Assembly: GCA_934591895.1 (NCBI GenBank)
Contig: CAKTPP010000010.1
Span: 1 to 57,291, forward strand
DNA: 57,291 nucleotides
Reading direction: 5' to 3'
Source: an uncultured Oscillospiraceae bacterium
GTDB taxonomy: Bacteria > Bacillota > Clostridia > Oscillospirales > Oscillospiraceae
Program-made: the position numbers and the translations under genes
Notes under the pieces: model-generated
Database searches by the model: none
What the model was told of the DNA's origin: nothing
The model's input: only the letters and a program-made list of their open reading frames with translations
In this document: positions 56,905 through 57,291 of the stretch, piece after piece
Layout: each line of letters starts with the position of its first letter
How positions within the stretch are numbered: position 1 is the stretch's first letter

Positions 56905-57291
56905 CAGTTAACTATATTGGTTTATTTTACATCAATAACCAGAGGATGTCCACAGGGGTCTCTTCTATTGAACCCGACACGCTGCTTGCATTGTCAATGC
57001 TATCCTATCACAGCGGAACAATCGGCGGTTGAGGTGGCGGAACGGGTGTCTTTTGAGGCAAAATGGCGCCTGCTGGCGAGAGTGGGAGTCCGCTGCTATA
57101 TTCTGATTTCCAATGTATCGGGTGCAGTAAAAGTAGCCCCGCTGCAAATTCTTCAGTTTCCAGTGGTGCTGCCGCACAAGTTTCAGGACGCAGAAAAGTT
57201 CAATTTGCAGTTCTCGGACTTCTCGGAAATCACCGAAACAGCGGACAAGCTGCGCTGGCTTCGCTACCAGAAAGGACTGCGGCAGAGAGAC
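56905..57291 (+). pseudogene. Frame running off the right edge, N-terminus of an XRE-like HTH protein
   Basis: An uninterrupted plus-strand frame from the stop at 56902-56904 to the window end. Its last part (from about 57160) reads VVLPHKFQDAEKFNLQFSDF and then TADKLRWLRYQKGLRQRD, the start of an XRE-type helix-turn-helix in mobile-element-associated regulators. No plausible start codon with a ribosome binding site precedes it, and the first 80 codons are unlike a protein domain. A 5'-truncated relic is most likely; the part beyond 57291 is not visible. Confidence 0.35.

Noticed and set aside
56965..57177. A 70-codon minus-strand frame near the right edge
   Set aside because: No start signal, His/Arg/Gln-rich translation, and it overlaps the plus-strand frame that ends in a recognisable HTH start.

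Overview
The window looks like a chromosomal segment of a high-GC, spore-forming Clostridia, probably Oscillospiraceae (Oscillibacter/Flavonifractor/Intestinimonas type). This is inferred from the strong GC bias of third codon positions, a CotF-like coat protein, the short CXXC protein plus membrane ferredoxin plus redoxin cluster, an EFR1-type flavodoxin/ferredoxin, an FmdE gene, a VTC/DUF4956/Cthe_2159 cluster and a P-loop AroE-AroK fusion. No rRNA, tRNA, CRISPR array or intact insertion sequence was seen.

Layout. 1-1.05 kb is a patchwork of truncated genes (HxlR tail, macrodomain head, serine recombinase piece, membrane-anchored PASTA-like protein). 1.4-5.3 kb holds a thiazoline-carboxylate hydrolase-like protein, an ADP-ribosylglycohydrolase and a divergent LysR/YeiH pair. 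5.6-9.6 kb is a two-component system facing a three-gene extracytoplasmic redox module across a 42-bp palindrome. 9.7-12.1 kb holds a threonine dehydratase, a DUF1810 protein, a Nudix hydrolase and a small metal-binding protein. 12.2-18.7 kb is a complete phosphate operon, pstSCAB-phoU followed by its own response regulator and kinase, behind TTTACA Pho boxes. 18.9-22.3 kb is a FecBCD-type importer translationally coupled to FmdE, possibly a molybdate/tungstate system.

24.0-32.4 kb is an eight-gene aromatic amino acid operon (aroF, tyrA, aroB, aroA, pheA, aroE-aroK, aroQ, aminotransferase) with almost every junction overlapping. It is preceded by a consensus promoter, a 17-codon Phe/Tyr-rich leader peptide and a strong terminator, the layout of classical attenuation. 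32.6-35.7 kb is a secreted SLH-anchored phosphoesterase with Pho boxes like those of pstS, and upstream of it a second promoter/start region in front of a dead 31-codon frame. 35.7-39.4 kb is a TPP-riboswitch thiamine salvage operon (thiM, thiE, thiD, cytX). 39.8-43.4 kb holds two nitrilase-superfamily enzymes, an EFR1 protein and CorA. 43.4-49.1 kb joins a VTC polyphosphate polymerase domain protein, DUF4956, a two-component system and a lipoprotein in one operon, divergent from a Cthe_2159 lipoprotein across a four-box operator. 49.2-57.3 kb holds assorted genes (SWIM protein, acetyltransferase, TtcA-like enzyme, cysteine hydrolase, MerR with a CMD-cupin protein, NAD synthetase) and a decayed right edge.

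The most unusual structure is a roughly 200-bp repeat present three times (5393-5590, 22366-22558, 39495-39707). It is made of four consecutive hairpins. It lies in the 3' region of a gene in the same orientation each time and is always followed by a terminator; at two loci the locus-specific terminator is duplicated on both sides of the repeat. It could be a structured 3'UTR/small RNA family or a mobile element that targets terminators.
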